A stretch of DNA of 64,000 nucleotides from Amborella trichopoda. Taxonomy: Eukaryota > Streptophyta > Magnoliopsida > Amborellales > Amborellaceae. Location of the stretch: the NCBI RefSeq assembly GCF_000471905.2, contig NW_006499997.1:1967776-2031775 (forward strand), given 5' to 3'. Numbering within the stretch: the first letter of the stretch is position 1; every line of letters starts with the position of its first letter. This document shows, one piece after another, positions 33,561-46,560 of the stretch. A model generated the notes under the pieces. That model was not told where the DNA came from. It did no database searches and saw only the letters and a list, made by a program, of their open reading frames with translations. The position numbers and the translations under genes were made by a program.

Positions 33561-35107
33561 GGGCCTCAAGTCAAAGCCTGACCCAGCTCATCGTCGCTTG
33601 GCTTCCCTTGAACACAACTTGAATTCCCAGTTTGTTAGGGGCATTTGAGGGTAGTGTTGTCTATTAAGGGGGCAAAATCTTGTTTTCCCTCATTTTTCAC
33701 CCAGGGTAAAAACTAAAGCAAGCGTTGTTTGTAACAAGGAAGAGAGGGTGTTAGGTTGAAGTTTCGGCGAGCGGTGAGACTTCAACAAACGTTTTGTAGG
33801 GAAGGTTCTTTGGCAGACAATAGGAATCCGGTGGTTTGGCAAGGAAGACCTTCGACGAGCAAACTTTGTCAAGAATTTGTCGAGGTTACAGGGAAAGCAG
33901 CAGGGAAAGGAGAGTTCTTCGAGAAGTTTTTTGAGAAACATAAGAGGTTCCGGTTGGAATCATTTTCTGATAGAAGAGGCGGGAAACACATCAATGAGCA
34001 TTTTCGCACGTATTGGGAGTTTTCTGGGAATTTTAAAGGGGTTTCCCGAAGGTTGTGGTTACTTTCCAATATTGTTTGTCGTATTGCAGAGGTTTTCAAG
34101 AACTTTCAAGTGGTTTACTTGGGTTGTCGCCACTTTCTGACACTATTAGTGGTGTTGCAAAGGTTTTTGGGAACTTAGGGGAAGTTTGCAGAAGTTTTTC
34201 GGTGAGGTTCTGGTGACATCCAGGCCAAAAAAGTAGGCGGGAAAGTTTTTCAGTGGGTTTTCGACCGTATAGGAGAAGTTCCGGTGGGAGACGAACGGTC
34301 ACAAGAGGTGGATCGTACGGCAGCAAGAGGTGAACCGTCGTGGGAGGTGTAGGGTTACTAGCGGTGAACCGTCGCCCTTGGAAATTGTGTGACCATTAAG
34401 GGGGTGTGGAAACTTGAGTTTTGAAAATCGAGGAGTCTCGAGAAGTGAACAAGGGCGACAGGGCCGGCTCTAACAGAAGTGTAACTTGCGTTGAGACAAT
34501 CGGTGCTGTTGATTTGGAGTGCCGACACAACCAGTGCTGACCCTCAAGGAAAGTAGCCAGTGCTAGGGGTTAGGTACACAACCGGCGCTGGCCTTTGGAG
34601 GACCCAGCCGGCACTAGCTTCAGCCAGCGTTCAGCTGCACATGTGGCTTATCATGATGTGGAGAGTGATGTTCACATGTGGCAGTAAGTCATGTGCAGGA
34701 TTTGCAACGCTTGGCGATGAGCTATGTACGGCGATATTCATGGGCCGGTAAAAAGTGGTGAATGATGACAAGGCGTGGCTTATGGTACTTGTTGGAAGCC
34801 AAATCCTCCAGGACAACAGTGAGGTCCACGTTGTTCTGTAGAAAGGCATCCACTGTGAACAGAGTATGCTTTCCGTCATAGGCCAGTTCCTTGCCAAGGT
34901 AGCCCATCTTGTACGTTTGATATACACGTCGAATGAATCCTATTGCGTATGTTTGATTTTCACATCATATGAGGTATCTGGCTTGTATATTTGACATACA
35001 CGTCAGATGGACTGAGGCTAACTTCTTTGAGTGGCTCTGCTTTGTCTTCTGGCCTGTAACCATCCTCTTACTCGTCAGATGAATTAAAGCTAACTCTCCA
35101 AGTGGTT

Positions 35108-35250
35108 TCGCTTCTTCTTCATGAGGAGGACCTCTCTTTCATGGGTTTGCTTCTTCTTCATAAGAAGGGCTTTCCTTTTGTGGATTTGCTTCTTCTTCAT
35201 GAGAAGGGCCTTCCTTTTGTGGGTTTGCTTCTTCCTCATGGGACAGGCAT
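35108..35250. repeat. 39-bp tandem repeat (four copies)
   Basis: GCTTCTTCTTCAT landmarks lie at about 35110, 35149, 35188 and 35227. The 39-bp period is a multiple of three, so both strands stay open and encode a repeated 13-residue peptide (MKKKQTHKRKALL on the minus strand). It lies in the E2 3' non-coding stretch. I see no evidence that it is translated. Confidence 0.85.
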
Positions 35251-35499
35251 TTGTTTCGGCCTGTAACCATCCTCTTATCCACCGATGCAAAAGTGAAAGT
35301 ACAAGTTTTGGTCTGTAACTGTCATCTTATCCTCAGGTGCAAGAGACTTGTAACCTCCCTAATAATAGGCTTCATTGTAAATTGTAACTCATTTTTACTA
35401 CAATAAAAAAGAGTTAGAGTTTGTTTGGACTATCTTGCTTATTTTCGCGTTGGGTCCCTTTCTTTTGAATACCTATCATGGATAGTACTTCTTTAGGTA

Positions 35500-36880
35500 T
35501 CATCCATTGACAGGGGGCATTGACTCCTCTCCATCAGGATGCGCCAGTATGTAGGCTCCATTGGTGGAGACCTTTTTTACTATAAAGGGACCTTCCCACT
35601 TAGGCTCAAACTTCCCTTTACGTCGGCTATGCATAACAATAGGCCTCTTAATAGCTAAGACTTGATCGCCACAGGTGAATGAATGGATTTTGACAGACAT
35701 ATCAAAAGCTCTCTTCATTCTCCCTTGGTTAAGTTCGAGGTTTTGGTGAGCCTCTAACATCTTTCCATCGAGTGCATAAAATTCTTGATACCGGAGCTTG
35801 ACTCTCTCATCTTCAGTTATTCCTTGGTGAGTAGCGACTCACAGCGAAGGGATTTGTATTTCGAGAGGTAAAACTGCTTCACCCCATAGACCAGAGAATA
35901 AGGATTGGAATCAGTAGAATTCCGTATAGTGGTACGAGAAGAACATAGTGCTTCAAGAAGCTTCTCATGTCAGTTCTTCCTTGTTTCTTATACTGAATTT
36001 TTTAGAACATTACACAGAGTCTTATTGAAGGCCTCACCTAACCCATTCCCTCGAGGGTGGTACATAGTTGAGTACCTCCATTCGAAACCAAACTGGTTAA
36101 CTAAGAGATCAATGTGATGACTCCTTAATTGGAGGCTGATGTCCAATATAATTTGGTCGGGTACTCCGAAGTGGTATACGATATGATGTCGAACGAAATA
36201 GACCACCATTGTCACAGGAACCTGCTTAAGGGGGACCGCTTTAGCCCATTCAGAGAAATAATTTATTGCAACTAGGATAAAAACATGGCCATTGCAGAAG
36301 GAGGGTCAAAAGGCCCAACGATGTCCATACCCCATTGTGAGAAGGGTCATGATGCAACCGTTGGGTTGTAAGGACTCTGGAGGCTAGTGAACCGGGCTGT
36401 AGTGTATTTGGCATACTTGACACTTTTTAGCATAGCTTAAGGAATCGGAGATCATGGAAGGCCAGTAATATCCCAACTTCCATATTCGTTCATAAGTCTT
36501 AGGACCGGACTGGTGTAGTCCACAAATACCTGAGTGGACTTCTTCTAACACTTTATTTGCTTCTTGGATGTCAACACTTCAAAGAAGAATGTCGTCAAAC
36601 AACCGTCTGAAGAGAGAATCTCTTCGATGAGAGTATACTTGGGGGACATTCGATGTATTTTGTTGCGTTCTGCACGATCTTCCGAGAGCCTTCCATGTTT
36701 TGTAAAACTGGTGATGGACTCTTTCCAATCTTCTACCTGCTCAATTTCTATGCGTATTGGGTCAAAGAATTCTGGTTCTTGATTTTGACCCTTAGCTCCT
36801 TGACTTCGTACTATTTCTTGTTCAGTCTTGATTACTTCTTTGGCTAACAGATGTGCTCCAAATGGAAAAGGGGGGAACAT
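35500..36880 (-). pseudogene. E2 integrase remnant
   Basis: Minus-strand peptides in order begin with a linker with RMSPKYTLIEEIL (36880-36545). The zinc-binding part has EEVHSGICGLHQSG and AKKCQVCQIH (about 36560-36390), matching the HHCC signature. The core region has YHFGVPDQIILD, LRSHHIDLLVNQFGFEWRYS and PRGNGLGEAFNKTLC (36215-35988). The C-terminal part has KGKFEPKWEGPFIVKKV and NGAYILAHPDGE (35760-35500). This order is that of Ty3/Gypsy integrase and confirms the superfamily, since integrase lies after RNase H. Broken. Confidence 0.9.
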
Positions 36881-36959
36881 TGGTCCTTAGTTTGATATGT
36901 CTCCATTCTACTACCCAAACAAGCATGGGTCCTTATGAAGACAACATAATTGTAGCATC

Positions 36960-37202
36960 GAGTTTCGCAAGTGCATCAGCCTACGAATTTAGCCTCTTGA
37001 GGATGTGACTCAGGGATACGTCTTCGAACTGCGCCATATACGATTTTGCAGTGTCATGATAAAGCTTGAGAGTGTCTTTTCTCACATCATAGATCACTTT
37101 GAGTTGTCGGATAACCAACTCAGAGTCGCCATAGATCTTAAGCTGCTCCAAGTCGAGATCAAAGGCAGTCTCCAGTCCTATTATAAGGGCTTAATATTCT
37201 AC
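36960..37202 (-). pseudogene. E2 second RNase H-like domain (Tat-type)
   Basis: Minus strand encodes KIYGDSELVIRQLKVIYDV (around 37141-37085), then a YHDTAKSY-type segment and a final ADALAKLDA-like motif near 36975. This pattern is that of the extra archaeal-type RNase H found in Tat-lineage elements between the ordinary RNase H and integrase. Its 5' part falls in the N gap. Presence of both RNase H types supports the Tat/Ogre assignment. Confidence 0.7.
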
Positions 37203-37427
37203 NNNNNNNNNNNNNNNNNNNNNNNNNNNNNNNNNNNNNNNNNNNNNNNNNNNNNNNNNNNNNNNNNNNNNNNNNNNNNNNNNNNNNNNNNNNNNNNNNN
37301 NNNNNNNNNNNNNNNNNNNNNNNNNNNNNNNNNNNNNNNNNNNNNNNNNNNNNNNNNNNNNNNNNNNNNNNNNNNNNNNNNNNNNNNNNNNNNNNNNNNN
37401 NNNNNNNNNNNNNNNNNNNNNNNNNNN
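37203..37427. other. Assembly gap (225 N)
   Basis: Run of N within the RNase H part of E2. Open frames crossing it are not informative. Confidence 1.
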
Positions 37428-37722
37428 CCTCTTAGAGTCAGGAATACTACTCCGGCACCTCCTCGATCTGATTGGAAAGCTCCGAGTACAAGTCCCACAC
37501 ATGAACAAGGTAAGCACTTAATACTTCTTCATCAAGGAGGTTGCTTGATAGAGGAGATTCTGCCGGTATGGGATGTGTCACGAGAAAGTCAGCCAAGGCC
37601 TGACCCTTGATGAAACATATGTGATATTAAACTCCATCAGCAATATTGCCCACTTAGCGAGGGGTCCCGACAAGCATGGGTGTGCATGAGAAAATTTACA
37701 GGATCAGCTTTTGATATAAGTT

Positions 37723-38660
37723 TCACTTCATGACCAAGTAAGTAGAGTTTTGTACTGCGAAGATCAGGGCTAGACACATCTTTTTTATCGGGGGATAATT
37801 CTTCGCGGCCCCTTGCATCCTGCAGCTGAGGTAATATAACACAGTCTCTTTTCCCTCTTCATTGTTTTGCGCCAACAATGCTCTGAGTGACTCGTTTAAA
37901 GCAGTCACATATAGAATGAGGGGTCTTCCAAATACTAGTGTAGAGAGTACTAGAGGGTTGAGTAAATCCTGCTTGATGTCGTCAAGGGCTGCCTGACATG
38001 CTTCATCCTAGATGAATGGTGTATCATTCTTTAGCTGATGTGTAAAGGGCTTACAACGACCTGAGAGGTTCGAGATGAACCTGCAGATGTACGCCAGTTG
38101 CCCTAGAGGGAGTGCAGTTCTCGAAGTGTAGTTGGGGATGGCATTTCATGGATTGCCTAGATCATAACTGGCTTAACTTCAAGTCCTCGATGCCTGACGA
38201 TGAATCCCAAGATTTTTTCGGAGCGCAGACTGAAAGCCCATTTTAGCGAGTTCATTTTAAGTTGATGAAGATGCAACCGCTAGAATACCTTTTCAAGGTC
38301 TCTCTTGTGAACATCCGTCTCTTCAGATTTTACCTCCAAATCATCTACATAGCATTCCACTTATTTGTGCATCATGTCTTTGAAAATGATCGTCATTTCT
38401 CTCTGGTATGTGGCTCCAGCAATCTTTAATACAAAAGGCATCATTATATAACAGAGGACCCTTTTTAGAGTTAAGAATGCAGTGGCCTTTTTATCTTCGA
38501 GCGCCATCCTTATCTGATTATACCCGGAGTATCTGTCCATGAAGGAAAAGATTTGACAATGAGTTGAAGAGTCGATGAGCATCTTGGTGAATGGAGACGA
38601 GAAGTCATCCTTAGAACAGGCGGTATTCAAACCGCGAAAGTCAATACACACCCTGATTTG
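37723..38660 (-). pseudogene. E2 reverse transcriptase and RNase H remnant
   Basis: Minus-strand peptides include CIDFRGLNTACSKDDF, MDRYSGYNQIRMAL and LKIAGATYQREMTIIFKDMM (38651-38361). The YVDD region follows around 38340, then RNase H with LLAQNNEEGKETVLYYLS, GAAKNYPPIKKMCLALIFAVQ (37908-37723). Sequence and order match the E1 remnant and Tat-type pol generally. Broken. Confidence 0.88.
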
Positions 38661-39467
38661 ACCATTCTTCTTCTTGACCAGAACGACATTTGATAGCCAT
38701 TTCGGGTACTTGACTTCGTGGATGAAACCTGCTTGTCTAAGTTTTTGTTATCTCAAAATCTATCTGCATTTCGAGGTCAGACCTGAACCTTCTTGATTTC
38801 TGTTTGACAAGTTTGACAGTCGAACCAATGCCGTGATGGTGAACAACTACTTGAGGTCTAAGCCACGCATCTCATGATAATGCCAAGCAAAGACATCACG
38901 ATTTACTTTCAAGAAGGCAGTGAACTCCTCTTTCTCTTTTGGAGACATACTCGCCGAAATGAATGTAGGTCTGGGGTCCGCTTCATCTCCAATATTTATT
39001 TCTTCTAGTTCATCAGCTGTGGCCTGACCACCTTCTTCCCATTCTTTTGGAGCCTCTTACAACTCTTCATCGTTGTTTTCCGAGATCTTTTGATCGACCT
39101 CAAGTGCAGAGACCCATGATCTTGACATCTCTACCTCCGCTAACGGCCCAGAGTGGATTATAATTTCTACACCTTCCCCCACTTGAGAAATGGAAGGGTT
39201 TTCTGTAAATAGGGATTGTTTCTCGGACTACAGGGGTTCGACTTGGAGATTACAAGGAATTTGGTATTCAACGATTGTACTACAAGAAGTGTGCCAATGC
39301 GATCACACGGTCTTTGAGCAGCTATTTGCTGTGTTTGGCCCACACTGGCTGGTGCTTCACAGACTTGTATCATGTGGCAAGTTTCCTGAGAATAGAAACT
39401 TTGCCCCCTTGAATCTCTCAATCTCAGGTGGGCACTGAGGTTTCTTTGGCTTCAATTTCTTGTGCTT

Positions 39468-41446
39468 CTATGAAGCAGGTGGCTCTGCTTGGGCTTTAGC
39501 TGCCAAGGCATCAGCAATTATTAGGAATCTTGCTGTCAATGCCAGGGTCTTCCTCAACTGCTTTCGTTGTGTTTTTGTTATGTTTGATCCCATAAATTCT
39601 CCATCGAGAGCCTCGAAGTCTGGACAAATCAAGGTTTTACCAGCAAGAGACATATACGAGGAAGAATGAGAAGTAGTAGAAGAAAGAGGAGTAGGGTTAG
39701 AAGGTGGAGGACTTTTAAGGTCGTTCCCCTCATTAGAATGCTTTGGGCAATTTTTCACATCATTGCCAGAGTTGAATGGGTGCAAGGGGTCTTTTAGGTC
39801 TTTCCCTTGCTTAGACTATTGGTGAGTGCCTATAATGTCATTACCCTCATCGGACGTTTGCTGAGTGGGAGACGGCACAGGAACGTCTTCTTGACAAAAT
39901 GAAGAAGGAAGTAGGATCATGCCGGGGATTAAGTCCAGTAATGTTGACAACGGAGGATGGGGCATGAGAAATTCCTACCCGACTGTGGGTTGAGCGGTCT
40001 TATTTCTTCGGAGAGTAGCCATTGGTGCCGGTCTCTTTCTAGTTTTTTGATGTGATGTTTGATTCATCTCACATGGGTCGAAAACTGCTCTTGCTTGGCG
40101 AATCGCTTCTCGTCTTAGGGACTTGAGTTTGCATCGGCCATGGTAGATTATCCAAGGCTGGGAAGTCGGATGTTTCGTAGAGTCTGAGTCTTTGATCGGA
40201 AGGTCCTGCTTTATGAGATCCTCTTGGCCCAATGGAGAAGTGATTTGGGGATCACTTACGGGGTGGTTGTAAACTTCTTGACACTCTCGAATCATCTTTG
40301 CGAATATCTCAAGGAAAGTTGTGCATTCTGACAAGTAATGACCTCTTATTTGATGGTACAAGCACCAACGATCTTCTGTCGCCTTAGCAAGGCAACGGGG
40401 TTGCCTTTCTTGCTTCAGTGTGATTATTCCTTCCTGAAGCATTATAATGAAGGAGTAGTAGTGGATACCAAGCATTTTGTCCTCTTCTTGGACGGTTACG
40501 GCATGGGAGGCCACAGCTACCCCGAAGGCCTTCTTTAAGTCATCAAGCTTTATCTGACCCTTGTGAATCAGAGCCTCAATAATATCCTTCAGCGTGTAGT
40601 AATCATCTGCAGGATGATTGATCCTTCGATAGTAAGCACAATAATTTTCTTGAGTGTCAAGGCTAGATTGCTCAGGGAACTTGGTTTCTTGAAGCTAGAT
40701 CATATTTTGTTCTAATAATAACCGGAACAGCGCAGGGACCCATTCCTTCTCGAATGGGTAGACCTTGTTCCTATGCCTGGCAAAATAATCACCCCGATCA
40801 AGGTTGGCTGGTGGAGGTACCCGATTGTACGACTGTTGTTGCTTGCCAGCCTCGGGTGTTACCTTTGTCGTGCTTACCCCTTTAGAGAGGTCTAAAGTTT
40901 GGGAGGGAGCCTTCTTTGAATCAGTGACCATGACGGCTGCACTGATTACTGCTTTATGTTGGATGCCCTATGGTTTGTTCCAAGAGCTACCATTGCCCCT
41001 TTTGTTTGCTAAACTTGTAAATGGTTTTCGTGTCCCACCATGGTGTTGTGATAAACTTTCTATGCGAACTGATTTAGAGATCAACTCTTACATGTAGGAC
41101 TGATTAGAAGCCTTGACATGTAGAGTGATTTAGGGTCGCATTGTTCCGCATGCAAGTTTGAACTCCTTCCTTCTCAGGCATAGGATTAGGATGGCCGTAA
41201 GCCAAGTTTCTCCATCTTGATATGAACTGGTCCACGGGCTCTTCAGGGTCTTGGGTCAGAGTGAGAAGTTTGATGGTTTGAACCTCTCTCTCGACCTCAT
41301 AAAAGCATTGATAGAACAATTTCTCCATCTCCTCCCAAGTATGCACCGAGTTTGGAGGAAGTCGGGCATATTATTAGAATGCTGGGCCAGCAAGGGTCTC
41401 AACGAACTGTCGGAGGAGAAGTCTCCTGTCAGCCACTGTTTCCTAA
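39468..41446 (-). pseudogene. E2 gag block, copy A
   Basis: Contains the capsid part with YEVEREVQTIKLLTL and PVDQFISRWRNLA (41346-41104), the knuckle region with LYHQIRGHYLSEC (within 40514-39975) and the linker (39785-39468). It is the copy next to RT. It is clearly more diverged from E1 than copy B is. Confidence 0.8.
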
Positions 41447-43400
41447 TAGTGACTTTAGCTGCCAGAGCATCAGCAACTATTAGGAATCATGTTGCCTGCG
41501 CCCGGGGTTTTCCTCAACTTCTTCCATTGCATTTTTGTTATTATTTGATCCCAAAACTTCTCTATCGAGAACCTCGAAATCTAGACATATCAAGGTTGTA
41601 CCTGCAAGAGACATATACGAGGAAGAATGAGAATCAGTAGAAGGAGGAGGAGTAGGGTTAGAAGGTGTAGGACTTTTAAGGTTGCTCCCTTCATCAAACA
41701 TCTCTAGGCAACTTTTTAAGTCATCGCTAGAGTTGAACGGGTGGGGGGGGTCTTTTAGGTCTTTCCCTTGCATAGACCGTTGGGGAGTACCTATAATGTC
41801 ATCACCCTCATCGGACGTTTGCTGAGTGGGAGATGAAATAGGAACGTCTTCTTGACAGGACGAAGAAGGAAGGAGGATCATGCCGAGGATTAAGTTCAGT
41901 AACGTTGGCAACGGAGGAAGGGGCTTGAGAAATTCCTACTCGACTGTGGGTTGAGCGGTCTTATTTCTTCGGCGAGTAGCAATTGGTGCCCGTCTCTTTC
42001 AGGTTTTTTGAAGTGATGTTTGATTCATCTCACCGGGGTGGCAAACTGCTCTTGCTTGGTGAAACGCTTCACGCCTTAGGGACTTGAGTCTGCTTCGGTC
42101 ATGGTAGATTATCCATGGTTAGGAAGTCGAGTGTTCCTTAGAGTCTGAGTCATTGATAAGAAGGTCCTGCTTTTTGAGATCCTCTTGACCCAATGGAGAA
42201 GCGATTTGGGGATCAATTACGGGGAGGTCGTAAAATTCTTGACACTACCGAATCTTCTTTGCGAATATATCAAGGAAAGTTGTGCATTCTGACACGTAAT
42301 GACCTCTTATCATTGATCTTCAGTCACCTTAGCAAGGCGACGGGGTTGCCTTTCCTGCTTCAGTGTGATTATTCCTTCCTGAAGCATTATAATAAAGGTG
42401 GAGTAGAGGATACCTGGCATTTTGTCCTCCTCTTGGATGGTTACAGCATGGGAGGCCACAGCTGCCCCAAAGGCCTTCTTTAAGTCTTCAAGCTTTATTT
42501 AGCCCTTCTGAATCAGGGCCTCAATAATATCCTTCAGCGTGTAGCAGTCATCTGTGGGATGATTGATCCTCCGATGGTAAGCACAATGATTTTCTTGAGT
42601 GTCAAGGCCAGGTTGCTCAGGGAACTTGGTTTCCGAAAGCTAGATCATATTTTGTTCCAATAATAACGGGAACAGCTCAGGGACCCATTCCTTCTCGAAG
42701 GGGTAGACCTTGTTCCTATGCCTAGTGAAATAATCACCCCGATCAAGGTTGGCTGGTGGAGGTACCCTATTGTAGGACTGTTGTTGATTGCCAGCCTTGG
42801 GTGTTACCTTTGTCGTGCTTAACCTTTTAGAGAGGTCTAATGTTTGGGAGGGAGCCTTCTTTGAATCAGTGACCATGACGGCTGCACCGATTACCCCTTT
42901 TTGTTGGATGCCCCACGAGTTATTACAAGAGCTACTATTGCCCCAGTTGTTTGTTGAGCTTGTAGATGGTTGTCGTGTCCTACCGTGGTGGTGTGATAAC
43001 TTTTCTATGCGAACTGATTTAGAGATCAATTCTGACATGGAGGTCAGATTAGAAGCCGCGACATGTATAGCAAATTCGATCGCATGTTCCGCATGCAAGT
43101 TTGGACTGCTTCCTTCTCAAGCATAGGATTAGGATGGCGGAAAGCCAAGTTTCTCCATCTTGATATGAACTGGTCCACGGGCTCTTCAGGGTCTTGGTTC
43201 AGAGTGAGAAGTTTGATGGTTTGAACCTCTCTCTCGACCTCATAAAAGCATTGATAGAACAGTTTCTCCATCTCCTCCCATGTATGCACCGAGTTTGGAG
43301 GAAGTCAGACATACTATTAGAATGCTGGGCCAGCAAGGGTCTCAACGAACTGTTGGAGCAGAAGTCTCCCATTAGCCACTGTTTCGTGACATGCTGCCTG
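41447..43400 (-). pseudogene. E2 gag block, copy B (tandem duplicate)
   Basis: Repeats the content of copy A over about 1.95 kb: linker (41911-41480), region matching 42.3-43.1 kb and capsid part (43289-43044). The join with copy A at about 41446-41449 runs from CACTGTTTCCTAAT straight into ACTTTAGCTGCCAGAG. Translated segments of copy B are near-identical to E1 and less like copy A, so the duplicate probably came from an E1-like element through recombination. Confidence 0.8.
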
Positions 43401-45540
43401 GAAGTGCACGATGTGCTGGTTTGGGGAGGTGGTTCCACTGAATAGAGGAAACTTCCCTTTCTTATAGTCTGAGGGGAACGGGACCTGATCAATATAGGTG
43501 GGGTATGGTCCTTGATAAGGCCTCGCACCCTGTATTCCCCAAATTTTTCTGTTCTTTAGGCTATGGGTGACCTTAGCATCGATATCCGACTAAGAGACTG
43601 GTTGAGGGACAGAATTGTCATGTGAGGTAGACAGATGGGGCTGCCATGGAGGTACACCATCAGAGTGATGGGAATTGGCCTCACGGTTAGCCGACTAGCA
43701 TGCAGCGTCGATACGATCGATCTTTTCAATCATTGCATGCACCATATCCTCAAACTTGTTCATGCGCTCTTCCTGTGTATCACCGGGCCCGCTTACGACC
43801 ATTATACTGACCATTTCACTATGGAGGTCAATGTTAGTATCAACTGAGGGATTGCGAGCTTGACAGGTCGTACGTCGTAGGTCGGTCTGTAGGGGGGCAA
43901 CATGCCCTTACTAAACTCGACTCTTGTACATGGATCACGTTTGGACCGGTTGTCGATGGTATTGGGACTCTAGCTGCTGAATGGAAGGTTCTTCTTCTAC
44001 GACAGTAAGCATAGCTAAGCGCTATGGAGCTCTTCCTCAAGCTTCATTGTCTGAAGGGGGTAGAAGGGATTCAGGTGAAGAGGGTTGTCAGAATTGACTA
44101 TATTGACTTCCTTGGTTACCTCCCTAGTCAAAATTTGCATACCGCTATCGCGTTTGGCCTTTAGGTAGTAATGGATCTCACGTCAAAACTGTGTTCTAGG
44201 TCGCGGATGGTCAGCTCTTCTTTTACAGGAGAGAGCTGTCTCCATCAGGTGCAGCAATGGATGAGGTCCAGGAACTGAAGTCTTCTTGATACGAGGAGGA
44301 TGACGGACACGATCTTCCATCAGGTCCATTCCCTAAGCTCTCTTATGGGCTCTAAAGACACGACCAAAATGACAGAGCAGGTTCAGAATGGTACTCTTGG
44401 GAAAAATCTTTGAGTACTAAGGCTAAAGGTGCTTTCTCGATGAAGAAGGAGCAGGCAGGAGCAAGGTTGACTCATGAGGTGGACTAAGTCGAGGACAAGG
44501 GAACGCTTGAGATGGCGAAGCGTGTGCGCCCCTTGAAGAAGGATTACTGAGAACCTGAGGGTCCACCTAGGCTCGTGTAAGTGATCTGACCTTAGGAGGC
44601 TGAGAACTACAAGCAGGTGTCTATAAGAGAACAGGTGTAGGCCTGCCCCTTACAGGCTATACTTGTGTATGCATAGTAGGAGGACGAGGAGGTCGCCTCC
44701 TATGTACTCGGGTTGGTGTGATAACAGTGTTTCCCCAAGCAGTGAGATGCATATGAAGAGCATGTGCAGGACCTAGGCTTAGAAGGTTCGATCTTGGACA
44801 GGGTCTTAAGGTAACTGAAGGGTTCCCCCGAGGTGTGGCTCGAGTGGGTGACCCACGAGCCTTGTGGCTTGTGTGAGAGGTGGAGGCCATGGGGTTTCCT
44901 CCTCAAAGTGTTGAGCCTCTAGGGATAGACACCAATGGTGCAGAAATGTGGGGGGTAGCCTTATGGCGACCCATAGAAGCAACGGTAAATTGCTTGCCTT
45001 TTGCAGAAAGGGACTGTGCAGCCTTCCTGTGTACCTCAGGAACACGAGCAACAAGTGACTTGTCAGTGCCTAGGGGCATGCTGTGTGGGGCAACATAAGT
45101 GCTTCCAATGCAGGTTGCCTTGGTAGAATTTCCACCAGAGCGAGAAGATGGGGAGTGAGGGAGTTAGAAAAGGGGTCATTGCTCAAGAGGATGGTCGAGA
45201 ACGAAGTCAAACGAACTTGTTCCCTAGAGACACTCTCGAATATGGGGATAAGAAAATCCCTGATCAGGATAAATGGGTTACAGAACCCAGCAGCCATAAG
45301 TGAAATGTGAAAAGTTAACAAAAGCGAATAAGAAGAAACTATCCAAACAAGAACGATGCGACTAAAGGAGTAATAAGTCCCCAGTTGACTCGCCAAGCTG
45401 GTTAGGTGCCTTGATCTCGCCCTCTGTATCTGAATGATAGGGTGGCACACATCTCGGGTTTCAAGGGAAGATTCGGGACATTTTTTAGATCGCTTTCTTG
45501 GGAACCTTGTTCGAGAACGGGGGCAGGTGTTACCAACCGC
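43400..45540 (-). pseudogene. E2 N-terminal gag region and leader
   Basis: Matches 26080-28250 of E1 in order and spacing. It includes the stretch with ASTSHTSHKARGSPTRATPRG (about 44890-44657) and the leader just left of the LTR (45450-45070). The leader contains the same GCAGCCATAAGTGAAATGTGAAAAG-type sequence seen at 28002 and 45290. Broken. Confidence 0.65.
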
Positions 45541-46149
45541 TGAGAGGAATTTTAAGGTGGGCTTGGGACTTACTCGGGCTAGCTCACATGGGTGCCCTCT
45601 TAGATCACAAAGAAAGCACCCCAGAAATAAAACTGGTACAGAATCGCCTCCCTTAGTTCACATTCTTCTTGTTTTTAGGTAATCACATACATATATGACA
45701 AAGGTTATAAAGCAAGTGGGTCGACCTCACCCTTTTCCTCTTTGAAGAACATACACAAGCATGCACATTCAAAAAGAAGAAGCGAAGACAGACGAGCGAG
45801 AGAAGAGTACAACTGAGTAAGAGGATCAAGCTGGCGAGTATTGCCCTGACGCGGTAGCAAAATTGGCCGGTACTAAAACTGGCTCAAGGGATCACTACTA
45901 GACGTCATTACTAATACCGACTAGCTAAGCATAATGGTCAGTCTGTCGTGGCAATAAAGGGGGCCAAGTAATTCTGACACAACAACATTACTGTTAGACG
46001 ACAGGACTACCATGAGAGGATAACCTCAATCCCTCTTAGTCGAACGAAAGAGTAGCAGAGTGATGGTTATGAAGTAAAAGAAGAAGGGAACAAACAGAAG
46101 GAGGGAGAAGAAAATAAGAGAAGAGGCGAGAACATAAAAGAGGGAGAGG

Positions 46150-46560
46150 GAAGGCAGATGCAGTAAGCACTAGGCATTGCCGACTGTGTTAGAAGAAGAG
46201 GGAGAGAATAAAGTCGGCGTTAAGTTTCACCGACTGTGTTAGAAGAAGAGAGAGGATGCAGTCGGTGTTAGGATTCACCGACTGTGTGTCGATGATGAGA
46301 GAAAAGAAGCAATCGGTGCTAGCCTTCACCGATTATGTAAGATGAGTAAAGAGGAAAAGAACCAACTGGCACTAGGCTTCACCGGTTGTGATGCGAGAGA
46401 AGCAAGGAAAATAGATCTAGTTGGCACTTGGGTTCACCAATTACAATAGAGGAGAGAGAGAAAACCAACTGGCGTTAGGTGTTGCCGACTGTGATAGAAG
46501 AGAAGAAAGAGAAATCCAACATACGCTAAGCTTTACCGATTACATTAGAAGAGGAGAGAT
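46150..46560. repeat. ~52-bp minisatellite in LTR (E2 right side)
   Basis: Units with TTCACCGACTGTGT and AGAAGAAGAGAGAG, matching the array at 28870-29290. Fits an ancestral LTR array inherited by both. Confidence 0.75.

Larger units (their letters stand above)
28250..34640 (-). mobile_element. Long LTR-like region between E1 and E2
   Basis: This region matches 45540-51137 along most of its length, by eye roughly 85-90 % in the promoter part (29840-30280 against 47120-47560). It serves as the 5' LTR side of E1 and the 3' LTR side of E2, so the two elements appear to share it. It holds a minus-strand TATA box near 29840, GA-rich tandem repeats downstream and a long upstream part with several minisatellites. 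A candidate LTR start, TGTGCA on the minus strand, is near 34641. Ends are approximate because I could not prove target-site duplications. A length of 5-6 kb is within the known range for Ogre-type LTRs. Confidence 0.6.
34640..45540 (-). mobile_element. E2: Ty3/Gypsy (Tat/Ogre-type) internal region, most complete copy
   Basis: Old LTR element on the minus strand, broken, with one assembly gap. Parts from high to low coordinate are a leader, gag, a second gag-type block (tandem duplication), RT, RNase H, a second RNase H-like domain, and integrase with N-terminal zinc-binding, core and C-terminal parts. A 3' untranslated stretch then runs down to the LTR. It is flanked by two related LTR-like regions (28250-34640 and 45540-51137), which suggests a once complete element. 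The visible divergence between those regions points to an insertion millions of years old; I computed no age. Confidence 0.85.

Noticed and set aside
35090-35318. Lysine-rich repeated peptide and its hydrophobic mirror
   Set aside because: Produced by the 39-bp tandem repeat, open on both strands; no start context or conservation elsewhere.
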